Below, piece after piece: positions 47,170 to 57,201 of a stretch of DNA of 64,000 nt. Source of the DNA: Allobosea robiniae (GTDB taxonomy: Bacteria > Pseudomonadota > Alphaproteobacteria > Rhizobiales > Beijerinckiaceae). Position 1 is the first letter of the stretch. Each line of letters begins with the position of its first letter. The stretch covers positions 62,001 through 126,000 of the forward strand of contig NZ_FNBZ01000006.1 in NCBI RefSeq assembly GCF_900102525.1. The letters are read 5' to 3'. The notes under the pieces are model-generated. The model made no database searches. It was not told where the DNA came from and was given only the letters and a program-made list of their open reading frames with translations. A program made the translations under genes and the position numbers.

Positions 47170-48188
47170 GAAGCGGTGTCCGTGACAGTGCGCTCGGCCA
47201 TCCGGGCGGCGAGCTTCAGGGCGGCGCAGAGGCTGTCCGGCCGCGCGATGCCCTGGCCTGCGATGTCGAAGGCCGTGCCATGGTCCGGCGAGGTCCGGAT
47301 GAAAGGCAGGCCGAGCGTGACGTTGACGCCGTCGTCGAAGGCGATCGTCTTGATCGGGATCAGGGCCTGGTCGTGATACATCGCCAGCGCCGCGTCGTAG
47401 CCGGCCCGCGCGCGGGCATGGAACATCGTGTCGGCCGGATAGGGGCCGTGCGCATCGATGCCCTCGGTCCGCAATTGGGCGATGGCGGGCGCGACGATCG
47501 CGGCGTCCTCATGGCCCATCGTGCCGTCTTCGCCGGCATGGGGATTGAGCCCGCTGATCGCAAGTCGTGGCCGGGCGATACCGAACCGGCTGCGCAGCTC
47601 GGCGGCGACGATCCGGCCGGTCTCGACGATGAGCGCCGTGGTCAGAAGCTCGGGCACGCGGCGCAGTGGCTCGTGGATCGTCACCGGCACGACAGCGAGT
47701 TCCTCGCACCAGAGCATCATCACCGGGCGCGGCGCGACACCACCTCGCGCAGCCAGATGCGCCAGATATTCCGTATGGCCGGGATGCTTGAAGCCGGCCT
47801 TGTAAAGCACTGATTTCGCGATCGGATTGGTCACGATGCCTGCGGCTTCGCCAGCATAGGCCGCGGCGACCGCCCGGTCGATGGAGCCGATCGTACTTGC
47901 GGCTGTCGCCGGATCAGGCTTGCCGGGAACGACGGTGCCAGCCCCGGAAGCGAGCGGAATCACCGGCAACGCATCGGCAAAGGCAGCTCCGGCACTGCGC
48001 CAGTCGCAGATATGCAGCGGCACGGTCCATCCAAGCTGCTCGGCGATACGGGCGAGGTGATCGGGGTCGCCAATACAGGCGAATGCGGGCACCGCGCGTT
48101 CGCGGCGCTCCAGCCAGGCGCGAAGCGTCAGTTCCGGCCCGATGCCGGCCGGGTCGCCCTGTGTCAATGCGAGCGGCTTGGCCGGCAA
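47166..48188 (-). CDS. pdxA: 4-hydroxythreonine-4-phosphate dehydrogenase
   Basis: 340 residues. An enzyme of DXP-dependent pyridoxal phosphate synthesis. [20 protein letters not shown] opens the protein, and metal-binding histidines lie in [10 protein letters not shown] and [20 protein letters not shown], followed by [17 protein letters not shown]. The start codon is TTG, supported by GGAG six bases upstream; no ATG or GTG exists at a suitable position. It lies 54 bases after lptD with no surA between them. Confidence 0.93.
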   Translation of the reverse strand: MPAKPLALTQGDPAGIGPELTLRAWLERRERAVPAFACIGDPDHLARIAEQLGWTVPLHICDWRSAGAAFADALPVIPLASGAGTVVPGKPDPATAASTIGSIDRAVAAAYAGEAAGIVTNPIAKSVLYKAGFKHPGHTEYLAHLAARGGVAPRPVMMLWCEELAVVPVTIHEPLRRVPELLTTALIVETGRIVAAELRSRFGIARPRLAISGLNPHAGEDGTMGHEDAAIVAPAIAQLRTEGIDAHGPYPADTMFHARARAGYDAALAMYHDQALIPIKTIAFDDGVNVTLGLPFIRTSPDHGTAFDIAGQGIARPDSLCAALKLAARMAERTVTDTAS

Positions 48189-48215
48189 GACGAACTCCGC
48201 GCCTTGAAGAAGGAT

Positions 48216-48237
48216 CCGGCCCGTCGCTTCGGGCCGG
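48216..48237 (-). terminator. Hairpin between lptD and pdxA
   Basis: CCGGCCCG (48216-48223) pairs perfectly with CGGGCCGG (48230-48237), loop of six. It begins 5 bases after the lptD stop and ends just before the ribosome site of pdxA. The minus strand continues ATCCTTCTTC, a poor T-run, so it may attenuate pdxA-rsmA transcription rather than end it. Confidence 0.45.
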
Positions 48238-48242
48238 TACGA

Positions 48243-50813
48243 CTAGTTCGACGAGGTGACGCCGTCGCTCGACGAGGAGGCCCCGCCAAGGTTCTGCGAG
48301 TAGCTGATCTCGCCCAGCGTGCGCAGTTCGAGGCGGAACATGACCGTGCGCGTATCCTTCGTCGCCCCGGCCTGGCGGTCGGCATAGCTCTGCGAATAGC
48401 TGATGTCGAAGACCGTGCACTCGTCGGTGTAGTTGATGCCGAACGAGGTCGAGGCGGTCTGGAACGGCCCGCTGTTCGGATAGATCGGGACAGCGGATGC
48501 CGCGGGAGCCGCCGCGTAGGCCGCATAAGCGTCCCGGTAGCGCTCGCGATCGTATTTGTACTTGTCGAGATCGAACAGCACGCCGGCCCGCAGGCGCCAG
48601 TTCTCGGCGACCTTGAGCGAGCCGTTGAGCGACAGGCCCTCGCGGCGGCGCGAGATGCCGAGATCGGGCTGGGGCTCGTAGCGGCCGTAACCGACCGAAG
48701 CGGAGATGATGCTGTTGGAATAGGTCGCGGCGGCGTCGATCCGCTGGGCTTCGAAGGTCGTCGAATTGAGGCGCGTCGCGCCGGTCAGGAAGAAGCCCTT
48801 GAACGGCGAGAGCTGGGCGCGGGCGACATAGTCGGAATTGCGGGTCTCCAGACCGGAGTTCAGGCCGGTATTGATCAGGTCGCCACCGGCGAAGGAATTC
48901 CGCCCTCCGAGCTGGTAGGACTGGCCGATGAGCAGGTTGGCGAAGGCTTCCTGGCCGAAGCGCCCGGTATAGAGCGCGCCGACATTCGCGCGGGTCCCGC
49001 CCTCGACGCGGTCGAAGCCGGAGAACTTGCCGCTCCACTCGAACAGGTTGTTGGCGTCGAAGACCAGACTTTGCGCATCCTCGTTGGCGACGCGCAGGCT
49101 GTTCGTCTCGTTCGGCCGCGCGACGATCTGCGCCACCGGCTCGATGATATGGGTGCCCCAGCCGGTCTTGGCGACGAACGGGTAGCGGTACATCAGGCCG
49201 ATCGCCGGCATCACCCGGCCGAAGACCTCGTCGGAAGTGTCGGCGATCGTCGAGACGCGCGAATTGATGAGGCCGCTGGTGTCGGGGTTGATCGAGAAGA
49301 CGTCGGCGCGCACCGAGGCATAAGGCGTCCACATCTGCCCCAGCGGGTCGATGAAGTTGCGCCGCCAGGCGACCTGGGCGGTCGCACGCGAGACATTGCC
49401 GGCAAGGCCGCGCACGAGGCAGTGGTTCTTGTCGTAGACGGCGCAGCCGTCATAGAGCGAATAGCTCGGCGTCCTGATCAGGTAGCTCTTCTGCTGCGGC
49501 AGCTCCGAGAAGGCGGCCGTGTCGCGCGTCAGGCTGGTGATGTTGACGTTGAACGAGAGCTCGCCGCCGAGGAAGGACGGCTTGTGGACGCGCTTGTCGT
49601 AGTCCAGCACCGGCAGCACGACGGGCTGTTGCTTCTGCCAGTCCTGATAGTTCAGGGGCTGGAAATAATAGCCGCGCAGGTCGAACCAGGCGCTCTCGCT
49701 CTGGCCGTTCAGATAGGCCGTCGAGATCGATTCCTGCAGATAGGTCGTGGCGCTGAGGCTCTCGTTGCGGATGCGGTAGTTCTTGTAGAACCAGCGATCC
49801 GTCGACATCGAGGCGTTCCAGCCGACGCTCCAGCGCGGGTTGATGAAGAACTTGCCGTTCGTCTCCACCGAACCGCGGAATTCCTTGTCGCGCGGGCCGA
49901 GCGGGCTCGCCAGGTAAGCATCCTTGTCCTGCTGGAAGATGCCGGAGGCCCGGATCGCGTAGGAACCGTTGACCAGCCGATGCCGCCATTCCACCTGGCC
50001 GAGGAAGCCCTGGCGGCTGAAATAGGTCGGCGTGAACGTCAGGTCGTAATTCGGCGCCAGGTTGAGGAAATAAGGCAGGCCGACGCCGTAGCCGAGCGCC
50101 GAGGTGTTGATGAAGCGCGGCGACAGGAAGCCGGACTTGCGCTTCACCGTCGAATCCGGGCCGGACATGTATGGGATATAGGCCATCGGGATGCCGGCGA
50201 ACTCGACCCGGGCATCCTCGTAATAGATCGTCTGCTCGGACTTCTTGTGGATGATCCGCGCGGCGCGGACCTGCCAGAGCGGCGGCCGTTCGGGATTGTC
50301 CTTGCAGGGCTCGCAGGCCGTGTAGATGCCCTTGTCGAAGACGAAGGTCTCGCCATCCGTCCGCTCGGCGCGGGGGGCCGAGAAGCGGGTCTTGTCCGGA
50401 TTCACGACGCGCAGCGAGTCGATGAAGCCGTCGCGGAAATCGTCCGTCAGGTTGAACTTGTCGCCGGTGATGACCGTGCCGTTGGCTTCGGTGATCCGGG
50501 CCTTGCCGATGGCGGTGACGCGCTTGTTGCCCTGGTCGTAGATGACGCGATCGGCCTCGATCGTCCGGCCCTGATACAGGATCTGGACGTCGCCGACGGC
50601 CGCGACCGTCTTCTTGTCGTTGTCGTAGACGAGTTCACGCGCATCGACGACCATCCGGTCCTGCGGCTTCGCCGCAGCCGTGGTCGCAGGCTTGGGCTGC
50701 GTGCCGGCCGCCCGATTCTGGGCATAGGCCGGCCCGGCCAGCAGATAGGCCAGGCTGGAGGCGAGAGCCGTCGCCGCAGCAAAGCGCGCTAGCCGGTTCA
50801 CTCCTGGACCCAT
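48243..50813 (-). CDS. lptD: LPS-assembly protein LptD
   Basis: 856 residues. The outer-membrane beta-barrel that inserts lipopolysaccharide together with LptE. The signal peptide (ATALASSLAYLLAGPAYA) is cleaved near residue 31. The N-terminal jellyroll (LptA-like) includes VYDNDKKTVAAVGDVQILYQ and KARITEANGTVITGDKFNLTD. The rest is a C-terminal barrel of about 600 residues with alternating aromatic and polar strands. The pairs C167-x2-C170 (ACEPC) and later cysteines may form disulphides, as in other LptD. It is downstream of lptG and lptF. Confidence 0.95.
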   Translation of the reverse strand: MGPGVNRLARFAAATALASSLAYLLAGPAYAQNRAAGTQPKPATTAAAKPQDRMVVDARELVYDNDKKTVAAVGDVQILYQGRTIEADRVIYDQGNKRVTAIGKARITEANGTVITGDKFNLTDDFRDGFIDSLRVVNPDKTRFSAPRAERTDGETFVFDKGIYTACEPCKDNPERPPLWQVRAARIIHKKSEQTIYYEDARVEFAGIPMAYIPYMSGPDSTVKRKSGFLSPRFINTSALGYGVGLPYFLNLAPNYDLTFTPTYFSRQGFLGQVEWRHRLVNGSYAIRASGIFQQDKDAYLASPLGPRDKEFRGSVETNGKFFINPRWSVGWNASMSTDRWFYKNYRIRNESLSATTYLQESISTAYLNGQSESAWFDLRGYYFQPLNYQDWQKQQPVVLPVLDYDKRVHKPSFLGGELSFNVNITSLTRDTAAFSELPQQKSYLIRTPSYSLYDGCAVYDKNHCLVRGLAGNVSRATAQVAWRRNFIDPLGQMWTPYASVRADVFSINPDTSGLINSRVSTIADTSDEVFGRVMPAIGLMYRYPFVAKTGWGTHIIEPVAQIVARPNETNSLRVANEDAQSLVFDANNLFEWSGKFSGFDRVEGGTRANVGALYTGRFGQEAFANLLIGQSYQLGGRNSFAGGDLINTGLNSGLETRNSDYVARAQLSPFKGFFLTGATRLNSTTFEAQRIDAAATYSNSIISASVGYGRYEPQPDLGISRRREGLSLNGSLKVAENWRLRAGVLFDLDKYKYDRERYRDAYAAYAAAPAASAVPIYPNSGPFQTASTSFGINYTDECTVFDISYSQSYADRQAGATKDTRTVMFRLELRTLGEISYSQNLGGASSSSDGVTSSN

Positions 50814-50850
50814 CTCGTAAACTCGAAATTAACCATAGGCACAGTACGTT

Positions 50851-51942
50851 TCACCCATCTTCCTGATGGAGGAGGGCGAGTGCTCCCAGCATTGCCCCCA
50901 ATGCTGCAGGCAACCACGCCGCGACGATCGGATTGACGATTCCCGACGATCCGAGTTCCTCCGACAGTTGTGTCGCCACATAGAGCACGAACCCCGCAGC
51001 GACGCCACCTATCACCAGTCTGGTCACACCACCAAACCTGAAAAATCTTAAGGAAACCGAAGCGGCCACGAGCACCATCGCGATCAGCAGCAGCGGACGC
51101 GCCATAAGCGACTGATAACGCAGCTCATAGGGGGTCGTGTCGAGACCGGCGCGCTGCGTCCGGTCGATCACGGCCGGCATCGACCAGAAGCCCACCGCGT
51201 CGGGTGGGGTGAAGCTCTGGCGCATCTGTTCCGGCTCCAGCGTCGTGGCGAGCACGTAGCTCTTATAGCTCTGTGGCTCTTCCGTGGCGGAGGTCGTGCG
51301 TGCGTCGGCGAGCTCCCAGTGCCCCGGGCGCAGCAGGGCCTGCCGGGCGTCGATTCGCTCCTTGAAGCTGCCGTTCGGATTGAAGATGAAGAACGCGACC
51401 TGCGACAATCCGTCCTCGTCGGGCAGGGCGCCCGCGGCGCGGATGATCGCCTGGCCGTCGACGCTGCGCTGCCGCAGCCAGATTTCCTTGGAGAGGGCGG
51501 ATTTGCCTCCGGAGCGGACGAACAGGCGCGTCTCGAGCGCCGTGGCCTTGCGCTTCAGCTCGGCCGCGACGGGATTGTAGATCATGATCGAGATCAGCCC
51601 GAGGACCCCTGCGACCGCCGCGGCCGGCTGCAGGAACTGCCAGGCCGAGACGCCGACCGAGCGGGCGACGACGAGCTCGAGCTTCCGGCTCAGCGTCAGC
51701 AGCGCGAACATGCCGCCGAACAGCGCGGCGAAGGGGAAGATCTGCTCGGCGACGGCCGGAGCCCGGAACAGCGCGAGCTGGACGATGCGCGGCGTCGTCG
51801 CGATCGGGGAATCGCCGGCGCGTCGCATCAGCTCGACGAAATCGAGCGTCCCGATCAGGAAGAAGAACGTGCTGAAGACGCCGACGATGGCGCGCGCGAA
51901 GCGCCTGGTCAGATAGCGGCCGAAGGTCGTGAACAGCAGCAT
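50851..51942 (-). CDS. lptG: LPS export ABC transporter permease LptG
   Basis: 363 residues with six membrane helices, three at each end, around a periplasmic domain of about 150 residues. It pairs with LptF and the ATPase LptB to pull LPS out of the inner membrane. GRYLTRRFARAIVGVFSTFF opens it, and FLLIG-type helices with VELMRRA follow. The ATG at 51942 overlaps the lptF stop (ATGA). The frame stays open across the whole lptF gene, but that part is a non-coding shadow. Confidence 0.93.
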   Translation of the reverse strand: MLLFTTFGRYLTRRFARAIVGVFSTFFFLIGTLDFVELMRRAGDSPIATTPRIVQLALFRAPAVAEQIFPFAALFGGMFALLTLSRKLELVVARSVGVSAWQFLQPAAAVAGVLGLISIMIYNPVAAELKRKATALETRLFVRSGGKSALSKEIWLRQRSVDGQAIIRAAGALPDEDGLSQVAFFIFNPNGSFKERIDARQALLRPGHWELADARTTSATEEPQSYKSYVLATTLEPEQMRQSFTPPDAVGFWSMPAVIDRTQRAGLDTTPYELRYQSLMARPLLLIAMVLVAASVSLRFFRFGGVTRLVIGGVAAGFVLYVATQLSEELGSSGIVNPIVAAWLPAALGAMLGALALLHQEDG

Positions 51943-53135
51943 CAGGCGCGCCGGAAACGGGCCGCGAGATTGACCAGCGGCGTGGTGAGGGGAGCGACGA
52001 GACGGGCCAGTATCGGCTGGATCCGTGCGCCGTAGAAGATGAAGCCTGTCGCCAGGATGATGGCGAGGATCGGCAGGATGTAGAGCAGCGCGGCAGCAAA
52101 GGGCGAGCGCACGCTCGCGGTCCAGGCCGCATAGGCCGCGATGCGGGTCGCTCCGACGATCATGATCGCCGACTGGATCGCCAGCGCGCGGCCCTGGCGG
52201 GTGGTGCGCGCCTCGCCGATGGCGGCAAAGGCGATCAGCATGAAGGCGAGGGGATAGAGCGGCGACGAGAGCCGGTTGTGCAGCTCGGCCCGGAAGCGGC
52301 CTTCCTGGATCTTGTAATAGGCTTCGTTGGTGTCCTGCCGGAGCAGCTCCCAGGTCGAGCGCTCGCGCGGCTTGTAGATCACCTTGTCGCCGTCGCCCTC
52401 GCCGGGGCCGCCGCTGGCGTCGCCTGTGAGCGCCGACAGGTTCAGGGCATAGCGCTCGAACGAGATGATCGAGGTCGTGCTGGTGTTCTTGGCCTCGCGC
52501 TGGATCGTGCCCTTTTCCAGCATCAGGAAGCTCTGGCCCTCGGCCTCGACCGTTCGGCCGCGCTCGGCGAGATAGATCGAGGGCTGCGACGGGTCGCGGC
52601 GATCCTGCATGAAGATGCCGACCAGGGAGTCGCCGGCCTTCTCGCGATAATGGAAGGTCACACCGGAATCGAGCGAGACGAACTGGCCTTCCTTGACCAC
52701 GTTGGCGACGAAATCGGCGCGGATCAGCGTGATCAGGTCGCGCAGCATGCGGAAGCTCGCCGGCATCACCGAGATCGTCATCCAGGCGACGATCAGCGAG
52801 GTCGCGATCGTCAGCACGATGAAGGGCCGCGTGATGCGCTGTGGCGCGACGCCCGCGGCGTTCATCACGATCAGCTCGGAATCGCCGTTGAGCCGGTTCA
52901 GCGTGTAGAGCGTCGACATGAACAGCGCGACCGGCGCGATGCCGGCGAGCAGGGCCGGCAGCGAAAGCAGCGTCACGGTCAGGAAGATCAGGACCGTCTG
53001 GCCCTTGCCGGTGATGAGATCGACCTCGCGCAGGGCCTGCGTGACCCAGATCACGCCGGTCAGGCCGAGCAGGAGCACGATCGCCGCCACCGCCGCGATC
53101 TTCAGGATGTAGCGATCGAGGCGGTTGAGAAGCAC
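51942..53135 (-). CDS. lptF: LPS export ABC transporter permease LptF
   Basis: 397 residues. LptG's partner, with the same six-helix layout: [21 protein letters not shown] at the start, a [21 protein letters not shown] coupling segment near residue 75, and three helices in the last 120 residues. No ATG exists in the first 60 codons of the open frame. The GTG at 53135 gives the family N-terminus and has GGAA about 7 bases upstream. It is the first gene of the lptF-lptG-lptD-pdxA-rsmA run, divergent from pepA. Confidence 0.92.
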   Translation of the reverse strand: MLLNRLDRYILKIAAVAAIVLLLGLTGVIWVTQALREVDLITGKGQTVLIFLTVTLLSLPALLAGIAPVALFMSTLYTLNRLNGDSELIVMNAAGVAPQRITRPFIVLTIATSLIVAWMTISVMPASFRMLRDLITLIRADFVANVVKEGQFVSLDSGVTFHYREKAGDSLVGIFMQDRRDPSQPSIYLAERGRTVEAEGQSFLMLEKGTIQREAKNTSTTSIISFERYALNLSALTGDASGGPGEGDGDKVIYKPRERSTWELLRQDTNEAYYKIQEGRFRAELHNRLSSPLYPLAFMLIAFAAIGEARTTRQGRALAIQSAIMIVGATRIAAYAAWTASVRSPFAAALLYILPILAIILATGFIFYGARIQPILARLVAPLTTPLVNLAARFRRA

Positions 53136-53290
53136 GCGTCGTTTCCGGAGAAGGAGAGCAAGGCGCTCCCCGAGGTGGTTCGTCGGACACACCCTATGGT
53201 ATAGGCGCGACCATGGCGCAAACGGGAATCGTTTGCCCTCTGCCGTCAATTGTCCTTCCCCTGTCATTTTCGCAAGATTGTGAGCGGATC

Positions 53291-54784
53291 ATGTCGCAGC
53301 GCCTGAAGCTCGAGATCAAAGCCCTGGATGCCATCGAAGGGCAGGATCTGGTCATCCTCGTCTCGGACCGGCTTGCCGTCCCCGACGCGGCGCAGGAATG
53401 GGCGGGTGAGGGCGCGCAGGCGCTGCTGACCCGGGCCGCCGCCGCCGAGCGTTTCAAGGGCAAGGCCCTGGCCGGCCTGACGCTGCCCTCGCCGGAAGGT
53501 GCCTCCTATGAGCGCCTGATCGTCGTCGGCGTCGGGCCTGAGGACGAGCGCACCAAGCTGGATTTCGTCAAGCTGGGCGGCGTCATCGCCGGCCGGCTCG
53601 GCGCCGGCCGCAGCGCCGAAATCATTCTCGCGTTGCCTGAAGGCGCGCTCGGGGCGAAGCAGGCCGCCGATATCGCGCTCGGCCTGCGGCTGCGGGCCTA
53701 TGCCTTCGACCGCTACAAGACCAAGAGCAAGGACAAGGATGAGGCCGAGCCGCTGACGGTCACGCTGCGCGCCGCCGATCCCTCGCCATTGAAAAAGGCT
53801 CTGAAGACGACTGACGCCATCGCTGCCGGCGTGATCCAGGCGCGTGACCTCGTCAACGAGCCGCCGAACGTTCTTTATCCGGAAGAGTTCGCCGACCGTG
53901 CCGCCAAGCTCGAGAAGCTGGGCGTCGAGATCGAGATCCTCGACGAGAAGGCGCTGAAGAAGATCGGCATGCGCGCTCTGCTCGGCGTCGGCCAGGGCTC
54001 GCGCCGCGAAAGCCGCGTCGTCGTCATGCGCTGGAACGGTGCGAAGAAGGATGCGCAGCCGGTCGCCTTCGTCGGCAAGGGCGTGACCTTCGACACCGGC
54101 GGCATCTCGCTGAAGCCGGGCGCCGGCATGGAGGACATGAAGGGCGACATGGCGGGCGCGGCCTGCGTCGTCGGCCTGATGCAGGCGCTGGCCGGCCGCA
54201 AGGCCAAGGTCAACGCGATCGGCGTCATCGGCCTCGTCGAGAACATGCCTGACGGCAACGCCCAGCGCCCCGGTGATATCGTGACTTCGCTCTCCGGCCA
54301 GACCATCGAGATCATCAATACCGATGCGGAAGGCCGCCTCGTTCTGGCGGATGTGCTCTGGTACACGCAGGAGCGCTTCGAGCCGCGCTTCATGATCAAT
54401 CTGGCGACGTTGACCGGCGCTATTCTCGTCGCACTGGCGCAGGAGAATGCCGGCCTGTTCAGCAACGACGACGAACTCTCCGCCCGCCTGACGGCGGCCG
54501 GCATCGCCACCGGCGAGACGGTCTGGCGCATGCCGCTCGGCAAGGCCTACGACAAGATGATCGATTCGAAATTCGCCGACATGAAGAACTCGGCCGGTCG
54601 TTATGGCGGCTCGATCACCGCGGCGCAGTTCCTGCAGCGCCATGTCGACGATACGCCCTGGGCGCATCTCGACATCGCGGGAACCGGAATGGCCGCCGCG
54701 AATTCCGAGATCAACCGGTCGTGGGGGCCAGGCTGGGGCGTGCGCCTGCTCGACCGGCTGGTCGCCGACCATTACGAAGGCTGA
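53291..54784 (+). CDS. pepA: Leucyl aminopeptidase (M17 family)
   Basis: 497 residues. A cytoplasmic di-zinc aminopeptidase; some members also bind DNA. The metal and catalytic signature [12 protein letters not shown] is near residue 345, with [20 protein letters not shown] near 257 and the ISPAxx-like [11 protein letters not shown] near 440. The ATG at 53291 gives the family start [10 protein letters not shown]; the frame is open for 26 codons upstream. It is divergent from lptF, as in many proteobacteria. Confidence 0.95.
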   Translation: MSQRLKLEIKALDAIEGQDLVILVSDRLAVPDAAQEWAGEGAQALLTRAAAAERFKGKALAGLTLPSPEGASYERLIVVGVGPEDERTKLDFVKLGGVIAGRLGAGRSAEIILALPEGALGAKQAADIALGLRLRAYAFDRYKTKSKDKDEAEPLTVTLRAADPSPLKKALKTTDAIAAGVIQARDLVNEPPNVLYPEEFADRAAKLEKLGVEIEILDEKALKKIGMRALLGVGQGSRRESRVVVMRWNGAKKDAQPVAFVGKGVTFDTGGISLKPGAGMEDMKGDMAGAACVVGLMQALAGRKAKVNAIGVIGLVENMPDGNAQRPGDIVTSLSGQTIEIINTDAEGRLVLADVLWYTQERFEPRFMINLATLTGAILVALAQENAGLFSNDDELSARLTAAGIATGETVWRMPLGKAYDKMIDSKFADMKNSAGRYGGSITAAQFLQRHVDDTPWAHLDIAGTGMAAANSEINRSWGPGWGVRLLDRLVADHYEG

Positions 54785-54832
54785 TTCGCTTTCTGCGGAA
54801 ATGCCGGCAACCCTTTAGGATATAAGGCTTCA

Positions 54833-55285
54833 ATGGCCGAGATCCTGTTCTTCCATCTGCAGTCCCGCCCGCTGGAGCAGGTCCTGCCGACGATCCTCGA
54901 CCGCGCCTTGTCGCGCGGCCAGAAGGTTGTCGTCGAGGTCGGCGGCCAGGAGCGGCTGAGCGTGCTCGACGACCACCTCTGGACCTATGCTGATGAAAGC
55001 TTCCTGCCGCATGTCACGGCACTGGAGGCCGATGCGGCGAGCAATCCGATCGTGCTGACGACGCAGGCGCATAACCCGAATGCCGCTCAGGTCCGGGTCT
55101 GCGCCGACGGGGTCCGCATTCCCGACGCAATGCAGGACTACGAGCGCGTCGTCCTGATATTCGATGGTGACGATCCCGAGGCGCTTGCTGCCGCCCGCGA
55201 GGATTGGAAGAAGGCCAGGGCCTCGGGCCATGCCGCCAGCTACTGGCAGCAGGACGATGCCGGCCGTTGGGAGAAGAAAGCGTGA
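54833..55285 (+). CDS. holC: DNA polymerase III subunit chi
   Basis: 150 residues. The clamp-loader accessory protein that links the polymerase to single-strand-binding protein. It begins MAEILFFHLQSRPLEQVLPTIL, continues RALSRGQKVVVEVGGQERLSVLDDHLWTY, and has ASNPIVLTT and the FDGDDPEALAAAREDWK helix. The location next to pepA is typical. Its stop overlaps the GTG start of the following lipoprotein gene. Confidence 0.93.
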   Translation: MAEILFFHLQSRPLEQVLPTILDRALSRGQKVVVEVGGQERLSVLDDHLWTYADESFLPHVTALEADAASNPIVLTTQAHNPNAAQVRVCADGVRIPDAMQDYERVVLIFDGDDPEALAAAREDWKKARASGHAASYWQQDDAGRWEKKA

Positions 55286-55719
55286 GACTGCCTGTTCTGT
55301 TGCTCTGCACCGCCGCCCTTGCCGGCTGCTCGGTCGATATGGGCGGTTTCGCCTTCCAGTCGGAGACGAAGGGCGGCGTCACCACGACGACGACGACCTC
55401 CGGCAGCGCCGGCATCTCGACGCAGGAGCCGGTCCTGACGCCGGAAGGCGAATGCAGCGTCGGCGCCTCGCTCGACCCTTCGACCCGGCCGCTGCCGAAG
55501 GAGATCGCGCCCGGCATCACCGAATGCGAACTGGTGAAGCTGAAGGGCGGGCGCCCGACCGACGTGCTGGTCGGCGAAAGCGGCAAGGGCCAGCGCGAGG
55601 TCCAGGTGCTCTATTCCGAGCCCGGCGGCCGCGAGATCTACATGTTCACCGACAACCGCCTGAGCCGGATCGTCAAGCCCGGGCAGGGGGATCCGGGGGC
55701 GGTCGCGTCTTCACGCTAG
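55282..55719 (+). CDS. Small lipoprotein, function unknown
   Basis: 145 residues from a GTG that overlaps the holC stop (GTGA), with GGGAGAAG just upstream. The lipobox LAGC places the lipid-modified cysteine at residue 15. A Thr/Ser-rich spacer (VTTTTTTSGSAGIS) follows, then a compact domain with two cysteines (EGECSVGASL, ITECELVKLKGG) and a PTDVLVGESGKGQREVQVLYSEPGG stretch. The domain vaguely resembles small BamE/SmpA-like folds, but this is not firm. It probably sits in the inner or outer membrane facing the periplasm. Confidence 0.8.
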   Translation: MRLPVLLLCTAALAGCSVDMGGFAFQSETKGGVTTTTTTSGSAGISTQEPVLTPEGECSVGASLDPSTRPLPKEIAPGITECELVKLKGGRPTDVLVGESGKGQREVQVLYSEPGGREIYMFTDNRLSRIVKPGQGDPGAVASSR

Positions 55720-55907
55720 CGGCTTTGGCGCCGGGCTCGGTGGGCCATCAGCGACCTGAAAAGCGGGGCGCAGCAGAGCGCGACGATCGCGCTAGTGACC
55801 GACCAGCCGATCGCGCCGCCGCCGAGAATCTCCTGGCCGAGATACGCTCCACCGAAACATCCGGCCAGAGCCAATGGGATTTGCCAGAGGATCGTCGTGA
55901 CGGGCAT
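55716..55907 (-). CDS. Small membrane protein, function unknown
   Basis: 63 residues with two hydrophobic helices (about 5-28 and 32-50) and a basic tail (LMAHRARRQSR). A Gly-rich turn (GGAYLGQEILGGGAIGW) lies between them. GGAGAAG stands four bases before the ATG, which favours a real gene. It overlaps the stop of the convergent lipoprotein gene by four bases and ends the minus-strand unit headed by the MCE gene. No family was recognised. Confidence 0.6.
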   Translation of the reverse strand: MPVTTILWQIPLALAGCFGGAYLGQEILGGGAIGWSVTSAIVALCCAPLFRSLMAHRARRQSR

Positions 55908-55933
55908 CGGGCTTCTCCGGACAGGCGCCTGTT

Positions 55934-57067
55934 CTATCGCGAGCCGTTATATTGCGGGATGCGGTTCTTGCTCCCGAAAATCAGCCCTTGCGGGTCTCGA
56001 TTCACATTGCGCAGCGTACGGTCGAAGCCGGAGAGGGCGCGGCTGCCGTCCGAGGTGAATGTTTCGACCTTCTGCAGCCCGCTTCCCGTGAACTGGATGA
56101 TCTTCGCCGCCACCGCCGCCGAGCTCCGATCCAGATTGTCGGCGAGCGTGCGCAGGGATTTCGCCGCCTCGGCAACGTCTTCGAAGACGCTTCCCCCGTT
56201 TTCTCTCCCGGCACCAGTCAAGAAGGCTTGCGCGCCTTTCAGCACGCCATCGACCTGATCGGCGGCCCTGTTGAGCTTTTCGCTCATCGAGGCGACGCTC
56301 CGCGCCGTCTTGCCGATGTCGGGAGCGGCGGCGCTCAGTTTCGTGGCAAGGCGATCGGCATCGTCGATGGCTGAAGCAATCCGATTTGTGTCGGCAGATC
56401 GCAGATTCTCGATGAAGCCCTCACTGAAAGTTTTCAGTTTATCGGGAAGCGGTGCGATGAAATCGGCAACCGAGCTGACGCTCGTCATGAATTCCGCCAC
56501 TTTTGGAGAGCTGCCATCGAGCGTGGCGGACAGGTTCTCCAGGTATTTGATCTTTTCGTTTACCGGCCCTGCATTGGCCTGGATTGCCGCATCGATACCG
56601 ACGAGGGATTCGTCGATGCCCTTCGCGATGGATCCGACCTTTTCGAAGATGCTTTCGGAGGATTCCGCGATGATCGTCGGAAGAGCCTGCCCCGGCCCGG
56701 CGATCAACGGAGCTGCGGCGGGGCTGCCTCCGCGAAGCTGCACCGCGACGATGCCGGCCAGGCCCTGGCCTTCGAGGCGGGCGATCGTATCGACGCGCAG
56801 CGGAGCGGACTGGCTGATCTTCAGGATGGCGTAGATCTGGCGCGGATCACTCGGCTCGATCTCGAGTTCCTTGACCTCGCCGATCCGCAGGCCGTTGAAC
56901 AGCACGCTGGAGCCACGGCCGAGGCCGGAGACCTTGCCGTTGAAGACGACCTTGACGTCGATGGTGTCCCCTTGCCCCCGGCTGAACCAATAACCGAGCC
57001 CGAACAGCACAGCGAGCACGACCAGCGTAGCCAGACCGATCAGCGCATGAGCTGCTCGCGATTTCAT
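55934..57067 (-). CDS. MCE/MlaD-family protein (orphan)
   Basis: 377 residues. One N-terminal membrane helix (about 8-28) anchors a periplasmic MCE domain at about 38-115 (DVKVVFNGKVSGLGRGSSVLFNG, then RLEGQGLAGIVAVQLRGG), followed by a long helical region with repeated amphipathic segments up to about residue 350. Such proteins form rings or tubes that carry lipids between membranes, normally with a permease and ATPase. Neither is encoded next to it here. The gene looks more A/T-rich than its neighbours, which might hint at a different origin. The start has no clear ribosome site. Confidence 0.85.
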   Translation of the reverse strand: MKSRAAHALIGLATLVVLAVLFGLGYWFSRGQGDTIDVKVVFNGKVSGLGRGSSVLFNGLRIGEVKELEIEPSDPRQIYAILKISQSAPLRVDTIARLEGQGLAGIVAVQLRGGSPAAAPLIAGPGQALPTIIAESSESIFEKVGSIAKGIDESLVGIDAAIQANAGPVNEKIKYLENLSATLDGSSPKVAEFMTSVSSVADFIAPLPDKLKTFSEGFIENLRSADTNRIASAIDDADRLATKLSAAAPDIGKTARSVASMSEKLNRAADQVDGVLKGAQAFLTGAGRENGGSVFEDVAEAAKSLRTLADNLDRSSAAVAAKIIQFTGSGLQKVETFTSDGSRALSGFDRTLRNVNRDPQGLIFGSKNRIPQYNGSR

Positions 57068-57201
57068 CGGCGGAATTGTCTTTCATTGCCAGGTGGAGCG
57101 GCCATCCGAGTCGACAGCATAGTCTACTGTCGCGGCGGCCACGAGGCGATCGGGCGACCCATCCGCTTGTTTTCGCCCAATCTGCAACGCATCATCGCGG
57201 C

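Noticed and set aside
51943..53190. Upstream extension of the lptG frame through the lptF gene, as if lptG were a 779-residue fusion
   Set aside because: The extension is Arg/Pro/Asp-rich out-of-frame translation of lptF. The ATG at 51942 overlapping the lptF stop gives a normal LptG.
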